Notes: generated from the letters alone by a model not told the origin. Positions 1-5,627 are shown, counted from the stretch's first letter. The stretch is DNA of 8,204 nt from DASZZY01 sp036260395 (GCA_036260395.1 DASZZY010000121.1:1-8204), one strand, 5' to 3'. Translations and numbers: made by a program.

Positions 1-1
1 C

Positions 2-73
2 GAGGAGCCCACCGAGGAGCCCACCGAGGAGCCCACCGAGGAGCCCACGGAGGAGCCTACCGAGGAACCGACG
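2..73 (+). repeat. 12-bp tandem repeat encoding Glu-Glu-Pro-Thr
   Basis: Six head-to-tail 12-bp units are visible, based on GAGGAGCCCACC. The first three are identical; the fourth differs at one base, and the fifth and sixth carry more changes (the sixth reads GAGGAACCGACG). They are in frame with the downstream peptidase and encode EEPT six times, then a diverging DDPP. The window starts inside the array, so the total copy number is unknown. The decay toward the 3' edge suggests expansion by slippage or unequal exchange. The product would be an acidic, proline-rich, extended linker. Confidence 0.95.
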
Positions 74-1327
74 GACGATCCGCCCGGCGGCGGCCAGCAG
101 CCGGATGGCGCGGGCGCCGGCGCCAACGAAGGTGCCGGCGGCGGCGGCGCGAGCCCGGACCGCCCGTCGGACGAGGGTCCGGCGCAGGCTACCGCCGACA
201 CGGGCGGGAACCCCTGGGCGGGTGTCACCGGCGGCAGCGCCCCCTTCTACATGGGTGGGCCGAAGAGCACCGAGCGCCTCATGGAGATCCTGCGTCCCCT
301 CGAGGAGCGGGGCATCGAGATGGAGGCCGCGCTGCTGCGCATCGTCGGCCCCTTCCCGGTGGCCGGGCCGTCGTGGTGGGCCAACGACTGGCACGCTCCG
401 CGCTGCTGTCCCACGCCGCATGTCCACCAGGGGCTCGACATGTTCGCCCCGCGCGGCACGCCGCTCGTCGCGGTCCGCAACGGGTACATCAGCCAGAAGA
501 TCGACGCCCCGGACTCCGCCGGGCTGGGCGTCGAGGTGACGGACGCGCGGGGCGTCCAGTACTTCTACGCGCACCTCAGCGCGTTCGCCGAGGGGCTGGA
601 GGCCGGAGCGAGGGTGGCGCGAGGCGACGTTATCGGGTACGTCGGCGACACCGGCAACGCCCGCGGCACGACGCCGCACGTTCACTTCGAGATCCAGCCC
701 GACGGCGTTCCGGAGCCACCGAAGCCGACGGTCGACCACTGGCTGCAGCGTGCGGAGGGGAAGGCACAGCGGTGGGTGGACCGGCTGACGCGCGAGCGCC
801 CGGAGCGCGGGTCCAGGGACGCGCGTGAGGCTCGTGCGGACGACGACGCCGATCCGTTCTTCGTGACGCTCGAGACGACGCCGCTCTCCGCGACCATGGA
901 GGCCGGCAGCGAGGAGATGGTGCTCGACCCCGAGCTGGTGACCGGCCACGGGCACGCGGACGGCCATGAGCGGCCCGCCGCCGGATGGCTGGCCGACATC
1001 GGACTGCGGGCCGACGCCGCGGGCGCCGCGCCGGGAGCCGGGATGGGCCCGGCAGCGGGAACCGTCGTGCTCGTCAGCGCGCTGCTCGTCCTGGCCCGGC
1101 TTGGCGTGGCGATCCGGCGACGGAGCCGGCTGGCGGCGCTGGCGGGCGGGCGCGAGCGCGTCCCAGCGGCTCCCGAGCCGCGCACGCCGGCCGACGAGCC
1201 GTCCACCGCTTCCTCGGTTGGCCGCGGCAGGTCCGCTCCCGGGTGGGGGTCGGTGGCGCTCGTGGTTCTCGGCATCGCCGCCGCGGTCGCCCTGTGGCGA
1301 GAGACGGGACGCCAGCGGCGGCGTTGA
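2..1327 (+). CDS. M23-family peptidoglycan endopeptidase, 5' end missing
   Basis: The reading frame is open from the window edge (first full codon at 2) to TGA at 1325-1327, giving 441 residues. The true start and any signal peptide lie outside the window. In order: an EEPT-repeat linker (2-73); a Gly/Ala/Pro-rich low-complexity stretch (to about 225); a conserved pre-domain with an RCCP double cysteine (about 240-415); the M23 (LytM/peptidase_M23) domain (about 420-710); a charged linker; and two hydrophobic segments (about 1058-1120 and 1240-1300). The zinc-site motifs are intact: HxGxD as HQGLD (425-439), YAHLS, and HxH as HVH (677-685). The family cleaves peptidoglycan peptide cross-links outside the membrane, so a role in wall remodelling or division is likely. 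One oddity is that both hydrophobic segments are followed by arginine clusters (RRRSR and RQRRR), which is hard to reconcile with two membrane passes under the positive-inside rule. One may not span the membrane. M23 assignment is secure; the precise role is not. Confidence 0.9.
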   Translation, partial: EEPTEEPTEEPTEEPTEEPTEEPTDDPPGGGQQPDGAGAGANEGAGGGGASPDRPSDEGPAQATADTGGNPWAGVTGGSAPFYMGGPKSTERLMEILRPLEERGIEMEAALLRIVGPFPVAGPSWWANDWHAPRCCPTPHVHQGLDMFAPRGTPLVAVRNGYISQKIDAPDSAGLGVEVTDARGVQYFYAHLSAFAEGLEAGARVARGDVIGYVGDTGNARGTTPHVHFEIQPDGVPEPPKPTVDHWLQRAEGKAQRWVDRLTRERPERGSRDAREARADDDADPFFVTLETTPLSATMEAGSEEMVLDPELVTGHGHADGHERPAAGWLADIGLRADAAGAAPGAGMGPAAGTVVLVSALLVLARLGVAIRRRSRLAALAGGRERVPAAPEPRTPADEPSTASSVGRGRSAPGWGSVALVVLGIAAAVALWRETGRQRRR

Positions 1328-1410
1328 GCCTCGGGCAGAGCGGGGGGCCCGGGTCAAGCCCGCGGCGGCGTTGACTTCCGGGTAGGGTGAGGGGCCCGGG
1401 TCAGGCCCGC
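1317..1410. repeat. 47-bp imperfect tandem duplication across two convergent stop codons
   Basis: Positions 1317-1363 and 1364-1410 align base for base without gaps, with 38 of 47 positions identical. The copies share GGCGGCGTTGA at the left and GGGGCCCGGGTCA plus GCCCGC at the right. The left copy carries the real stop of the M23 gene (TGA 1325-1327), and the right copy carries the real stop of the methyltransferase gene (TCA 1401-1403, minus strand). The matching trinucleotides are present in the other copy (1372-1374 and 1354-1356). The right part can fold: GGGCC 1392-1396 pairs with GGCCC 1404-1408. This is also the intergenic space between the two converging genes; no T-rich tract follows, so an intrinsic terminator is not convincing. 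Confidence 0.85.
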
Positions 1411-2807
1411 AACGAGAGCCTGATCCGGGCCACCCCGGGAGCGACCTCGACCGCGCCTCCCATGAGCCCGGCCAGCCGACGGGCGAGGATGAGCGGGATG
1501 CGAGGGTAGCGGGACCGGGGGTCGACGGCCGCCTCGATCTCCGCAGCGGTCGGCCCCTCGCCGGCCCTGGCGAACTCCACGTCCGCTCCGCCGTCCGCGG
1601 GGCGGATGCGGACCTCCACCGGGCCGTCCCCCCACCACGACACCGACTCGCTCACCAGGAGGATCAAGCCCCGCAGCCGTTCGCGCTCGGCCCGGACCTC
1701 GGCGTCGCCCTCCACGCGCATCTCCGGCGCATCGGCGCTGAGCGCGTACAGGTCCGCCACCCACCGGGCGGCCTCGCCGAGCCGCTCGGGAGCGGCCGAC
1801 ATCGACCCGCCGCGCCGACGGGCGACGTCGATCAGCGAGGTGACCATCGCCGTGGCCCGTTCCGCCCCGAGCCGCAGGTCGCGGGCCAGGTCGGCGCGCC
1901 GCCCATCCTCCAGCTGGTCCCAGCGAGCGACGAGTGTGGCCGCCGCGCCCTTGAGCGCCGTGAGCGGCAGCCGGACGTCGTGGGCGGCGGCGGACAGCAG
2001 CGCGACCACGTCGTCCGGCCGGCCGCCGGCCGACCGCTGGCGGGCCGCCTCGAACATCACCAGGGCCGCCGCCGCGGCGAGGTTCAGCGACTCCGCCCGG
2101 CCGCTGATCGGCACCCGGACCGAGCCCTCCGCGAGGTCGCGGACCGCCGGAGGGAGCCCCCAGGCCTCGTTCCCGAACAGCACCGCGGTGGGCCCGGTCA
2201 GGTCGACGTCGTAGATGCTGTCCCGCCCGTCCGCGGCCGCGGCCAGGACGCGGACGCCACGGGATCGGAGCTCAGCCACCGCATCCGGCGCCGGGACCTC
2301 GCGCACGACGGGCAGATGGAATAGCGAGCCCGCCGACGCCCGCACCGTCTTCGGGTTGTAGACGTCGACGGAGCCCTCGCTGAAGACGACGGCCGCCGCA
2401 CCCGACGCGTCGGCGGAGCGCAGGATCGTCCCGGCGTTCCCCGGGTCCCGCACGGAGCACAGCACCGGCACCAGCCCGCCCTCGGGTTCGGCCGACGCCA
2501 GTCCCACGTCCACGAACCGGGCCACCGCGACGATGCCCTGCGGCGTCACGGTCCCGGTCAGGTGGCCCATCACCGCCTCGGAGACCGCGACGACCGGGAC
2601 CCCCGCGGCGCCTGCCTCGGCGACCACGGCGGGGACCCGGCCCGAGGCGCCGGGGACGTGGAAGAGCCGGTCGGCGGCGCCGGCCGCCACCGCCTCGCCG
2701 GCGGCCTGGGCGCCCTCGGCCAGGAAGGTCCGGTACTGCTCCCGGAGCCCGCGCTTCTTGAGGCGCGCCGCGGCGGCGACCTGCTTGTTCTTGGGGCTGG
2801 TGATCAA
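1401..2807 (-). CDS. SpoU/TrmH RNA 2'-O-methyltransferase fused to a degenerate histidine-kinase module
   Basis: A 468-residue protein that starts at TTG. That start gives the normal family N-terminus (SPKNKQVAAAARLKKRG) and lies 10 nt after the rplT stop. Residues 1-100 resemble the SpoU substrate-binding domain. Residues 113-256 are the SPOUT methyltransferase, with motif 1 DPGNAGTILR (121-130), motif 2 FGNEAWGLP (211-219) and motif 3 VPISGRAESLN (232-242). These imply S-adenosylmethionine-dependent ribose methylation of rRNA or tRNA. Usual family length is about 250-280 residues. The extra 200 residues look like a histidine-kinase core: H-box AAAHDVRLPLTALKG with His276, a helical hairpin to about 330, then a remnant ATPase fold. 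The N-box asparagines are replaced (LLVSESVSWW), the G1 aspartate is Arg414 (RAGEG), the G2 glycines are absent, and only the closing GLMGG...RIRLSL pattern remains. The H+4 position is Leu, not Thr/Asn. Methyltransferase activity is likely and autokinase activity unlikely. The target nucleotide is unknown. The gene is probably cotranscribed with infC-rpmI-rplT. Confidence 0.88.
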   Translation of the reverse strand: MITSPKNKQVAAAARLKKRGLREQYRTFLAEGAQAAGEAVAAGAADRLFHVPGASGRVPAVVAEAGAAGVPVVAVSEAVMGHLTGTVTPQGIVAVARFVDVGLASAEPEGGLVPVLCSVRDPGNAGTILRSADASGAAAVVFSEGSVDVYNPKTVRASAGSLFHLPVVREVPAPDAVAELRSRGVRVLAAAADGRDSIYDVDLTGPTAVLFGNEAWGLPPAVRDLAEGSVRVPISGRAESLNLAAAAALVMFEAARQRSAGGRPDDVVALLSAAAHDVRLPLTALKGAAATLVARWDQLEDGRRADLARDLRLGAERATAMVTSLIDVARRRGGSMSAAPERLGEAARWVADLYALSADAPEMRVEGDAEVRAERERLRGLILLVSESVSWWGDGPVEVRIRPADGGADVEFARAGEGPTAAEIEAAVDPRSRYPRIPLILARRLAGLMGGAVEVAPGVARIRLSLRA

Positions 2808-2809
2808 GC

Positions 2810-2827
2810 CGGCGCCGTCAGGCGCCG
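2810..2827 (-). promoter_or_regulatory. Hairpin around the rplT stop codon, before the methyltransferase start
   Basis: Read on the minus strand, CGGCGCC, TGAC, GGCGCCG forms a perfect 7-bp G/C stem with a 4-nt loop. The loop contains the TGA stop of rplT (2820-2818), and the stem ends 2 nt before the TTG start at 2807. No T-tract follows, so it is not a standard terminator. It occupies the place where a Shine-Dalgarno sequence would be, and none is seen. It may lower or couple translation of the downstream gene; that role is inferred. Confidence 0.55.
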
Positions 2828-3177
2828 AGGCCCTTGCGGGCCGCCTCGACCAGGCCGGCGAACCCCTGCGGGTCGCGGGCGGCCACGTCGGCCAGCACCT
2901 TGCGGTCGAGATCGAGGTCCGCGGCCTTCAGCCCCCGCATGAACTGCGAGTAGGACATCCCGTGCTGGCGGGCGGCCGCGCCGATCCGCGTGATCCACAG
3001 CCGGCGGAAGTCCCGCTTGCGGGCCCGCCGGTCCCGGTACGCGTACGCCAGGGAGTGCATGACCTGCTCCCGGGCCACCCGGTACCGGCGCGAGCGAGCC
3101 CCGTAGTATCCCTTGGCCTGCTCGAGCACGGCGCGGCGCTTCTTGCGACCGTGCACGCCTCGCTTGACCCTGGGCAT
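2818..3177 (-). CDS. rplT: 50S ribosomal protein L20
   Basis: A 119-residue protein of normal L20 length, opening with the family signature MPRVKRGVHGRKKRRAVL. The basic N-terminal helix runs through AKGYYGARSRRYRVAREQV and RDRRARKRDFRRLWITRI. The globular C-terminal half holds YSQFMRGL and DRKVLADVA. L20 binds 23S rRNA early in large-subunit assembly; in Escherichia coli and Bacillus it also represses its own operon through the mRNA. The ATG lies 2 nt after the rpmI TAG, and the likely ribosome-binding stretch (GAGGAAG) sits inside the end of rpmI, so translation is probably coupled. No truncation or unusual residues were seen. Confidence 0.98.
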   Translation of the reverse strand: MPRVKRGVHGRKKRRAVLEQAKGYYGARSRRYRVAREQVMHSLAYAYRDRRARKRDFRRLWITRIGAAARQHGMSYSQFMRGLKAADLDLDRKVLADVAARDPQGFAGLVEAARKGLGA

Positions 3178-3179
3178 GG

Positions 3180-3374
3180 CTACCGCTTCCTCAGCAGCCG
3201 CAGCACGTCGCCGCGCTCCGCGGTGACCTCGCCCGGCCGGGCCAGCCGCCGCTTGCGGGCGGAGCTCTTCTTCCCCAGCAGGTGGCTGCGGTTCGCCTTC
3301 CGGTGCAGGATCTTCCCGGTCCTGGTCACCCGGAACCGCTTCGCCGCGCCCCGGTGCGTCTTCATCCTGGCCAT
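3180..3374 (-). CDS. rpmI: 50S ribosomal protein L35
   Basis: A 64-residue basic protein with the L35 signature MKTHRGAAKRFRVTRTGKI, followed by HRKANRSHLLGKKSSARKRRL. Two ATG codons are possible: 3374 (MARMKTHR) and 3365 (MKTHR). The first matches the usual M-P/A-K/R-MKTH N-terminus. It also overlaps the infC stop by one base (TGATG), which suggests translational coupling, so it is preferred. L35 is a small 23S rRNA-binding protein of the large subunit. It sits between infC and rplT, the order conserved across many bacteria. Confidence 0.97.
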   Translation of the reverse strand: MARMKTHRGAAKRFRVTRTGKILHRKANRSHLLGKKSSARKRRLARPGEVTAERGDVLRLLRKR

Positions 3375-3925
3375 CAGACCGCTCGCTCCCTGCCCTCTTC
3401 CTGCTCCTCGCGCGCCCTGGGGCGCTTCACCGGAGCGATCACCATCACCATGTTCCGGCCGTCGAGCTTCGACGGCTGCTCCACCGTGGCCAGACCGTCC
3501 AGGTCCTCCACCAGCCGATCGAGGATACGCTGTCCGAGCTCGGTGTGAGCCATCTCGCGCCCTCGGAACATGATCGTCACCTTCACCCGGGCCCCGGCGG
3601 CGAGGAACCGCAGCACGTGGCCCTTCTTGGTCTCGTAGTCGTGCCGGTCGATCTTCGGCCGGAACTTGATCTCCTTGACCTCGATCCGCGCCTGCTTCTT
3701 CCGGGCCTCCTTCTGGCGCATGGCCCGCTCGTACTTGTACTTGCCGTAGTCCATGATCCGGCATACCGGCGGGTTGGCCTGCGCGGCGACCTCGACGAGA
3801 TCCAGGTCCGAGTCCCGGGCCCGGCGGAGCGCCTCCTGGATGGAGACGATCCCGATCTGGGTGCCATCCGGCCCTACCAGGCGGACCTCGGGGGCACGGA
3901 TGCGCTCGTTTATGCGTGGGTCAAT
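3374..3925 (-). CDS. infC: Translation initiation factor IF-3, probable ATT start
   Basis: The encoded protein is 183 residues from ATT at 3925-3923. The N-terminal domain runs IDPRINERIRAPEVRLVG through VEVAAQANPPVCRIMDYGKYKYE (about residues 1-70). The linker and C-terminal domain follow (IKFRPKIDRHDYETKKGHV, VKVTIMFRGREMAH, DGRNMVMVIAPVKR), with a charged tail ending RERAV. An in-frame TGA lies at 3940-3938, and the only codon between it and the conserved RINERIR able to initiate is ATT. Starting at the first downstream ATG (3754) would delete the N-terminal domain. IF-3 binds the 30S subunit and rejects non-canonical start codons; in E. coli infC itself starts with AUU and is thereby autoregulated, so the same control is likely here. 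A strong Shine-Dalgarno sequence lies upstream but at long spacing. The gene heads the operon. Product identity is certain; the exact start is likely. Confidence 0.93.
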   Translation of the reverse strand: MDPRINERIRAPEVRLVGPDGTQIGIVSIQEALRRARDSDLDLVEVAAQANPPVCRIMDYGKYKYERAMRQKEARKKQARIEVKEIKFRPKIDRHDYETKKGHVLRFLAAGARVKVTIMFRGREMAHTELGQRILDRLVEDLDGLATVEQPSKLDGRNMVMVIAPVKRPRAREEQEEGRERAV

Positions 3926-3936
3926 GGATACTCGAC

Positions 3937-3945
3937 ATCACCTCC
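3937..3945 (-). promoter_or_regulatory. Shine-Dalgarno sequence of infC, unusually spaced
   Basis: On the minus strand GGAGGTGAT (3945-3937) is a nine-base match to the anti-Shine-Dalgarno end of 16S rRNA. There are 15 nt between GGAGG and the proposed ATT start, or 11 nt counting from the end of the full match; both are longer than usual. An ATG at 3938-3936 overlaps the site and opens a five-codon frame (MSSIH, stop TGA 3923-3921) that overlaps the infC start out of frame. The GGAGG-to-ATG gap is only 2 nt, so this minigene is probably poorly initiated. Confidence 0.7.
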
Positions 3946-3958
3946 GGGGGAAGCGGCG

Positions 3959-3977
3959 GGACCGTCACAGGCGGTCC
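3959..3977 (-). promoter_or_regulatory. Leader hairpin upstream of infC
   Basis: GGACCG and CGGTCC form a perfect 6-bp stem around a 7-nt loop, within the roughly 70-nt leader between the predicted transcription start and infC. A short frame ATG GCT GGT GCT... (3994-3965, MAGALPDRL) ends with its TGA in the loop. No T-tract follows, so it does not look like a terminator. A role in ribosomal-protein feedback or in initiation control is possible but not shown by sequence alone. Confidence 0.4.
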
Positions 3978-4003
3978 GGGAGAGCACCAGCCATGCACCA
4001 GAA

Positions 4004-4033
4004 AGTATAGGCGGCGTCTCGGCGGGCTGTCGA
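4004..4033 (-). promoter_or_regulatory. Promoter of the infC operon
   Basis: On the minus strand TCGACA (4033-4028) and TATACT (4009-4004) are separated by 18 bp. The -10 is close to the housekeeping sigma consensus, and the -35 differs from TTGACA at one base. It lies between the cold-shock terminator and infC, and predicts a start near 3997 and a leader of about 70 nt. Confidence 0.7.
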
Positions 4034-4048
4034 TACGCGCAGAAACGG

Positions 4049-4070
4049 AGGGAGCCCCGGGGGGCTCCCT
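4049..4070 (-). terminator. Hairpin terminator of the cold-shock gene
   Basis: AGGGAGCCCC (4049-4058) and GGGGCTCCCT (4061-4070) are perfect inverted repeats, 10 bp each side with 2 nt between; a realistic fold is an 8-bp stem with a 6-nt loop. It begins 20 nt past the cold-shock stop codon. On the minus strand it is followed by CCGTTTCTG, a weak T-tract. The plus-strand side has no T-tract, which fixes the orientation. Confidence 0.7.
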
Positions 4071-4090
4071 CTCGACGTCTCGGGTGTCAG

Positions 4091-4294
4091 CTACTGGATC
4101 GGACGGACGTTCGCCGCCTGCTGGCCCTTGGGGCCGTCGACGATGTCGAACTCGACCTCCTGGCCCTCGTTCAGCGTCCGGTACCCGTCGCCGGCGATGG
4201 CCGAGAAGTGGACGAAGACGTCGTCGCCGTCGGGCCGCGCGATGAAGCCGTAGCCCTTCTCGTTGCTGAACCACTTGACCGTTCCCTGGGCCAA
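4091..4294 (-). CDS. cspA: Cold-shock domain protein, CspA family
   Basis: A 67-residue protein, the standard length for a single cold-shock domain. It starts at TTG (4294-4292), preceded by AAGGAGG with 5-nt spacing. An upstream ATG at 4357 would add 21 residues unlike the family and would place the start within a few bases of the -10 at 4350-4345, upstream of the predicted transcription start, so it is rejected. Visible are the N-terminal AQGTVKWFSNEKGYGFI with RNP1 (KGYGFIA), RNP2 (VFVHFSAI), and the C-terminal EGQEVEFDIVDGPKGQQAANV. The fold binds single-stranded RNA and DNA and acts as an RNA chaperone for transcription and translation, constitutively or in the cold. It has its own promoter and terminator. 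Its position just upstream of the infC operon, in the same direction, is compatible with a translation role but does not prove one. Confidence 0.97.
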   Translation of the reverse strand: MAQGTVKWFSNEKGYGFIARPDGDDVFVHFSAIAGDGYRTLNEGQEVEFDIVDGPKGQQAANVRPIQ

Positions 4295-4493
4295 CCTTCC
4301 CTCCTTGCTGGCGGCGGTGGGCCGCCGTTCCGAATGACCGGGGGAGCCTAGCAACACCGACCGGCGGCGGCAAGGCTCCGGGCCCCGTCTGGTGGCCGAC
4401 GCACGAGCACTCCGCCGAACGGGGGACCACGTCGAAAAACGGCCGACTGGACACCGTTCCGGGCCCCTTCACACTGAGCAGCGTCACCGGAGG
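4295..4493. other. Divergent intergenic region, cold-shock gene and HD-GYP gene
   Basis: These 199 nt hold the cold-shock promoter and leader on the minus strand. For the plus-strand HD-GYP gene only a weak candidate is seen: TGGACA (4448-4453), 16 bp, CACACT (4470-4475). No operator palindrome or riboswitch-like fold was recognised. Confidence 0.4.
4345..4373 (-). promoter_or_regulatory. Promoter of the cold-shock gene
   Basis: On the minus strand TTGCCG (4373-4368), a 17-bp spacer and TAGGCT (4350-4345) make a good housekeeping-type promoter with an actinobacterial-looking -10. The predicted start is near 4338, leaving a leader of about 44 nt, in which GGCGG and CCGCC can pair just before the Shine-Dalgarno sequence. 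Confidence 0.65.
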
Positions 4494-5624
4494 ATGACCA
4501 TCGTCGCGAGCCGAACTTCCCCATCCGCCCTGACCCTGGCCGAGATCCGGCGAGTGCCGTCCGGCGTGGGCGCCATCCTCCTCGGGGCGCTCATCGTCGC
4601 CCTGCTCGCCGGCGCGGCCGTCCTGATCTCCGTGGCCGGCGGTGCCAAGACGCCGGCGGTCCACGTGCTGTACCTGCCGATCCTCCTCGGCGCCGTGTTC
4701 TTCAAGCGAGCCGGCGGCATGGCGGCGGCGGCGGCGGCGGCGCTGATCGTCGGTCCGTGGATGCCGCTGGACACGCAGACCGGGCAGCCGCAGGAGCCGC
4801 TGACCTGGCTCCTCCGCGGCGCGGCGTTCCTGCTGATCGGCGTGCTGGCCGGCGAGATCCAGCTCCTGCTCCAGCACCGGCTCGAACAGGTGAACGGCCT
4901 CGTCGACAAGATCGCCTCGATCCATGCCAAGACCCTCACGACGCTGGCCTCGACCGTCGAGCTCCGCGACGAGCCGACCGGCGGGCACTGCATCCGGGTG
5001 GCCCACAACGCCCGAGCCCTGGGCGTGGCCATCGGGCTGGAAGACGCGAGCCTGCGCACCGTGTACTGGGCCGGCCTGCTGCACGACCTCGGGAAGACGG
5101 CCATCGCCGAGCGGATCCTGCAGAAGCCCGAGCGCCTCACCGAGGACGAGTGGACGGAGATGCGGCGCCACTCCGTGGTGGGCGCGGAGCTCCTCGAGTC
5201 GGTCTCCCCGGACTTCCGGCCGATCGCCGCGGGCGTCCGCGCCCACCACGAACGCTGGGACGGGACCGGCTACCCCGACGGCCTGGCGGGCGAGGAGATC
5301 CCGCTCGTGGGCCGGATCGTCACCGTGGTCGACGTCTTCGAGGCGCTGACCTGTCCCCGGCCGTACCGGGAGCAGGGCACCGCGGCCGACGCCCTCGCGT
5401 ACCTGCGGGCGAACGCCGGGAGGCAGTTCGACCCCTCGCTGGTCCCGATGTTCGAGGACCTGTACTGGAAGGGCCAGGTCCACACGGCGTGCGATCCAAG
5501 GCCGAACCTGGCCCTCCTCGAGCCCGCCGTCGAGCTGGCCGCCGAGCCCGCCGTCGACGTCGCGGTCCTCCACCGGATCCCGACGCCTGGGCCGATCCAG
5601 CACGCCCCCCCGCGCCGGGCGTAG
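4494..5624 (+). CDS. Membrane-anchored HD-GYP protein, likely cyclic-di-GMP phosphodiesterase
   Basis: A 376-residue protein from ATG 4494. An in-frame ATG at 4392 would add 34 residues that look like untranslated leader; the first membrane helix begins near residue 26 either way. GGAGG touches the 4494 ATG directly, so the start is not settled. Four hydrophobic segments (about 26-48, 57-70, 76-90 and 104-120) are followed by a helical linker (121-147). The HD-GYP domain spans about 150-350: ELRDEPTGGHCIRVA (His165), LLHDLGK (His197-Asp198), RRHS, AHHERWDGTGYPDG (His251, His252, Gly-Tyr-Pro 259-261), then IVTVVDVFEAL and RPYR. All expected metal ligands and the GYP triplet are present, so hydrolysis of cyclic di-GMP in the cytoplasm is likely. 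The N-terminal membrane module resembles those of sensor kinases, but no ligand is evident. The C-terminal 40 residues are low-complexity. The gene stands alone and ends 3 nt from ribH, tail to tail. Confidence 0.92.
   Translation: MTIVASRTSPSALTLAEIRRVPSGVGAILLGALIVALLAGAAVLISVAGGAKTPAVHVLYLPILLGAVFFKRAGGMAAAAAAALIVGPWMPLDTQTGQPQEPLTWLLRGAAFLLIGVLAGEIQLLLQHRLEQVNGLVDKIASIHAKTLTTLASTVELRDEPTGGHCIRVAHNARALGVAIGLEDASLRTVYWAGLLHDLGKTAIAERILQKPERLTEDEWTEMRRHSVVGAELLESVSPDFRPIAAGVRAHHERWDGTGYPDGLAGEEIPLVGRIVTVVDVFEALTCPRPYREQGTAADALAYLRANAGRQFDPSLVPMFEDLYWKGQVHTACDPRPNLALLEPAVELAAEPAVDVAVLHRIPTPGPIQHAPPRRA
4722..4742 (+). repeat. (GCG)7 trinucleotide run in the HD-GYP membrane region
   Basis: Seven in-frame GCG codons encode seven alanines at the start of the third hydrophobic segment. 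Gain or loss of units would keep the frame and change helix length. Ordinary high-GC alanine codon use is an equally good explanation. Confidence 0.8.
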
Positions 5625-5627
5625 CGC

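Noticed and set aside
2..73. Possible CRISPR-like array
   Set aside because: Units are contiguous 12-mers without spacers and are in frame with a protein; it is a coding tandem repeat.
682..1275. Minus-strand frame opposite the M23 gene, and plus-strand frames opposite the methyltransferase (for example 1606-2214)
   Set aside because: Ser/Arg/Pro-rich shadow translations without motifs; the opposite strands carry recognisable domains.
1371..1388. TTGACT and TAGGGT as a plus-strand promoter
   Set aside because: Spacing between the hexamers is far too short (under 10 bp), and no plus-strand gene follows.
3374..3754. Short IF-3 starting at ATG 3754
   Set aside because: It would delete the conserved N-terminal domain, which is encoded in frame immediately upstream back to 3925.
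4091..4357. Longer cold-shock protein starting at ATG 4357
   Set aside because: It starts upstream of the predicted transcription start, close to the -10, and adds residues unlike the family. The TTG at 4294 has a strong, well-spaced Shine-Dalgarno sequence.
3921..5603. Long minus-strand open frame (560 codons) covering the cold-shock gene and most of the HD-GYP gene
   Set aside because: It is antisense to a clear HD-GYP gene and out of frame with the cold-shock gene. Its product is low-complexity and has no recognisable motif. Long shadow frames are expected at this G+C.
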